The notes under the pieces: generated by a model
Told to the model about the DNA's origin: nothing
Databases searched by the model: none
The model's input: only the letters and a program-made list of their open reading frames with translations
NCBI GenBank assembly: GCA_031255355.1
Contig: JAIRSR010000072.1
Span: 1-8,072, forward strand
Length of the DNA: 8,072 bases
Direction: 5' to 3'
From: Clostridiales bacterium
GTDB lineage: Bacteria; Bacillota; Clostridia; Monoglobales; Firm-18
Translations under genes and position numbers: made by a program
Shown here: positions 5,763 through 8,072 of the stretch, in pieces
Numbering within the stretch: position 1 is the stretch's first letter
How the letters are laid out: every line of letters starts with the position of its first letter

Positions 5763-8048
5763 GTGGGGATATTCAGGTCAATTGAGATCGATACAAAAAA
5801 CAAATGGTTTCTGTCCTATTTGTTGGTGCTTTGCGTTCCGATTTTCATTTGCGTCGCGCTGTGGTTTCACATGCGGTCGTCGATTAACAAGGAACGTATC
5901 GATAAAGGGTATCTGCAAATGACCAACGTCGTCCAAAAGGTGGAGGCAGAAGCGGAGGCAAATACCGTGGCGGCGAATTACTTTAAGCGAAGTGAGGCGG
6001 TAACGCTTGCGGAGGCGTTGACGGACGTTCAAAGCGCGTACAATAAAAATATCGTCAGAACACTTTCGGAAAGTATAGACGCGTATCTGTCCCAGACGGA
6101 TTCTAAGGATATTATCTTTATTTATTTAAGCAACAGCGACGTGATCGTAACGTCGGACGGCTACTACGCGCCGTATAAGTATTGGAGCAAGCACTACGCG
6201 GACGGCAGCATGAGTTTCACCCAATGGAAAGAAGCGGTGCAAAAAAAGGCGGAGGTGAAGTACGAGTTGTACTCCCTTGCTTTCCGCGACAAAAACGGCG
6301 CGGAATCACGGCGTTTTTTACATACGACGCTGATTCAGAAAACAGGCGGCGCGGCTTATTCCGTGGTCGCGGTGCAGAACGCGGACGCGATCGACCACGG
6401 CGGGGAACTTAGTGAAACGTATCTGATGATTTACGACGATTCGGGGGAGTGGGTGTATACCTCGGGGAATTTGGACAAAGAAACGCTTCCCGCGCTTTAC
6501 AAAAGTAAAAACAACGAAATTTTTGAAATCGGCAAAAAGCGGTACATGGTAAGTTATGAAACCTCGGAAAAATTAGGGTTTCGGTTCGTCGCGGCGGTAC
6601 GGCTGTATGACGTTTTTCAAGATTCGTTTATCCCCCTCGTCTACGGCGGCGTGATTTTAATCAGCAGTTTTTTCTGCGTATGGCTGTTGCGGCGGCTGAC
6701 CAAGAAAAATTATACCGTGATAGACAGAATCGTCACCCGACTGCGCCGGTTTCGCGGGGAAATCTCCTCTACCAACGAAATCGCGACCATCAATTATTTG
6801 ATAGATAAAATGATTCGAGAGAATCAAGAGCGGGACAGGCTTTTGTTTAAGCAGAAAAATCAGTTTACCATGCTCAATGTCAGCCGTCTTTTGCGGGGGC
6901 GGCAGGAGGTGTTCGAGGACGTGCAAAACGGCTTAGCGGAAGCGGACAGGCTCACGTTTTTAAGTGATTACTTCGCGGCGGTAGTGATTATCGTGGAGGA
7001 TTACAAAGACTTTTCCGGCGCGGGCGGCAGCCGCGGCGCGTTGGACGGCGGCGATTTGGCGCGGTTCGCGATTAAAAATGTTTCAGAGGAAGTCTTCGCG
7101 GAAAAGGGGAACAAGGCGTATTTTGCCGATATGGAGGAAACGGCGGCGTTGTTGGTGTCTATCGCGCCGGAAAATTTGGAAGCGGCAAAGGAAATTCTGA
7201 CGGAAAACTGCAAGTTCATACAGACGTTTTTGAAGCAGCAATTGAGTATCAGCACGACGATTACCATAAGCAATATCGGCATGGGGCTTCACGAGATTCA
7301 AGCGGTGTACAGGCAGGCGTTGGAAATCGCGGAATATAAATACGTTCTTGGGGAAGAGTTGATTATCACGCCGGACGACATCGATATCCAAGAGGACGTG
7401 CGGTACGGCTATACGCATGAGCGGGAGCGGTTGTTGAGCAATTTGCTGAAATCGGGGGATTGCGCCCGCGCGGTCGGGTTGATTCACGACGTTTTGGAGT
7501 TCGAGGACGAGCGGCGGCTACAGGATATTAAGCGGGTGCAGTGTATGGCGTATGATATTGCCGCGACGCTCATTCGGTTTGGCAGTGAAGCGGAAATCGA
7601 CGAAAGCGTCTTTAACGAAAATGACTTTTTAGAGGCTGTGTTTAACGCGAAAAATCCGGAAAATATCAAAAAACTCATTGTTGCGGCGGCGCGGCGCATT
7701 TGTGAGGATCAACAGAGCAAGCCGGGTGATTTTTTCACAGGAATGGTGTCGGATTATATCGAGGAGGTCTACAGCGACCACAACCTAAGCGTTTCCAAAA
7801 TCGCGGGGCATTTCAACTGTCACCTTGCCTACCTTTCTAATCGGTTCAAGGAAAAGACGGGCATTGGAATGTTAGAGTATATCAACAAATTGCGCGTGGA
7901 TAAGTCCACGGAACTGCTGTTGACAACGGAGTACAGCATCAACGATATTTCTGAAAAAGTGGGCTACATCAATACAAATACTTATATACGGATTTTCAAA
8001 AAAATCATGGGCGTAACGCCGAACAAATACCGCAGTATGAAGCGGTAA
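5763..8048 (+). CDS. Membrane-bound AraC-family one-component transcription regulator
   Basis: 761 residues from GTG 5763. A short cytoplasmic start (MGIFRSIEIDTKNK) leads into TM1 (about 15-35). An extracellular sensor of about 250 residues (36-288, probably Cache-like) follows, then TM2 (289-310) and a helical linker. Residues about 400-535 look like a degenerate GGDEF-like module of the CdaR/YesN type (ISNIGMGLHEIQAVYRQAL, then AEYKYVLGEEL). The C-terminal AraC DNA-binding domain (about 660-757) has both helix-turn-helix units: NLSVSKIAGHFNCHLAYLSN and YSINDISEKVGYINTNTYIR, ending VTPNKYRS. It has no receiver or kinase domain, so an external ligand, or a binding protein carrying it, probably signals directly across the membrane. 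Such regulators usually control a neighbouring carbohydrate ABC transporter and glycosidases. Starting at ATG 5682 would add 27 residues without family character and cover a promoter. The ligand is unknown. Confidence 0.88.
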   Translation: MGIFRSIEIDTKNKWFLSYLLVLCVPIFICVALWFHMRSSINKERIDKGYLQMTNVVQKVEAEAEANTVAANYFKRSEAVTLAEALTDVQSAYNKNIVRTLSESIDAYLSQTDSKDIIFIYLSNSDVIVTSDGYYAPYKYWSKHYADGSMSFTQWKEAVQKKAEVKYELYSLAFRDKNGAESRRFLHTTLIQKTGGAAYSVVAVQNADAIDHGGELSETYLMIYDDSGEWVYTSGNLDKETLPALYKSKNNEIFEIGKKRYMVSYETSEKLGFRFVAAVRLYDVFQDSFIPLVYGGVILISSFFCVWLLRRLTKKNYTVIDRIVTRLRRFRGEISSTNEIATINYLIDKMIRENQERDRLLFKQKNQFTMLNVSRLLRGRQEVFEDVQNGLAEADRLTFLSDYFAAVVIIVEDYKDFSGAGGSRGALDGGDLARFAIKNVSEEVFAEKGNKAYFADMEETAALLVSIAPENLEAAKEILTENCKFIQTFLKQQLSISTTITISNIGMGLHEIQAVYRQALEIAEYKYVLGEELIITPDDIDIQEDVRYGYTHERERLLSNLLKSGDCARAVGLIHDVLEFEDERRLQDIKRVQCMAYDIAATLIRFGSEAEIDESVFNENDFLEAVFNAKNPENIKKLIVAAARRICEDQQSKPGDFFTGMVSDYIEEVYSDHNLSVSKIAGHFNCHLAYLSNRFKEKTGIGMLEYINKLRVDKSTELLLTTEYSINDISEKVGYINTNTYIRIFKKIMGVTPNKYRSMKR

Positions 8049-8058
8049 AAAACAAATC

Positions 8059-8065
8059 GGAGGGG
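8059..8065 (+). promoter_or_regulatory. Ribosome binding site of the next gene, just outside the window
   Basis: GGAGGGG lies 10 bases after the regulator's stop codon, with no terminator between. A start codon would be expected within a few bases of the window edge. This suggests a plus-strand gene cotranscribed with the regulator. Confidence 0.6.
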
Positions 8066-8072
8066 TATCGGA

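Overview
The window looks like chromosomal DNA from a Gram-positive, anaerobic-type Firmicute, probably a moderately GC-rich member of the Clostridia. The reasons are strong Shine-Dalgarno sites (AAGGGGG, AGAGGTGAT, GGAGGGG), sigma-A promoters of TTGACA-17-TAAAAT type, U-rich intrinsic terminators, a NusG-II/Gx membrane gene pair, a membrane-bound AraC regulator and a possible S-layer-type surface protein. The species cannot be named from this sequence. Coding density is ordinary, and I see no insertion sequence, phage gene, CRISPR array, tRNA or rRNA.

Layout. Bases 2-709 (+) hold the 3' end of a large, probably exported surface protein whose start lies outside the window. It ends at a strong hairpin terminator. 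A minus-strand unit converges on it: a NusG domain II protein (1949-1593), then a Gx-transporter / heptaprenyl-diphosphate-synthase-component-I-like membrane protein (1513-983). This unit has its own sigma-A promoter (2028-2000) and its own terminator (860-830). The 273-base convergent gap contains both terminators and two doubtful micro-ORFs. A 218-base divergent region separates the minus unit from a plus-strand glycoside hydrolase (2168-4147), which resembles the GH151 alpha-L-fucosidases and also has a clear promoter and terminator. Next comes an M14 peptidase with peptidoglycan-binding and LysM domains (4301-5575), a likely cytoplasmic gamma-D-glutamyl-diamino acid endopeptidase. Last is a two-TM AraC-family one-component regulator (5763-8048), followed by the ribosome binding site of a gene just beyond the window.

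How the genes fit together. The window is a series of short transcription units rather than one operon. The glycosidase and the peptidase both lack signal peptides, so they probably act on imported fucosylated sugars and on imported or recycled muropeptides. The membrane AraC regulator most often controls an adjacent sugar ABC transporter. The RBS after its stop suggests such a gene follows, and the fucosidase-like enzyme may belong to the same regulon, but that is inference. Two starts need correcting from the longest open frame: the peptidase starts at 4301, because the longer frame begins inside a terminator, and the regulator starts at GTG 5763, because the longer frame contains a promoter. 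I found no convincing new multi-gene system.
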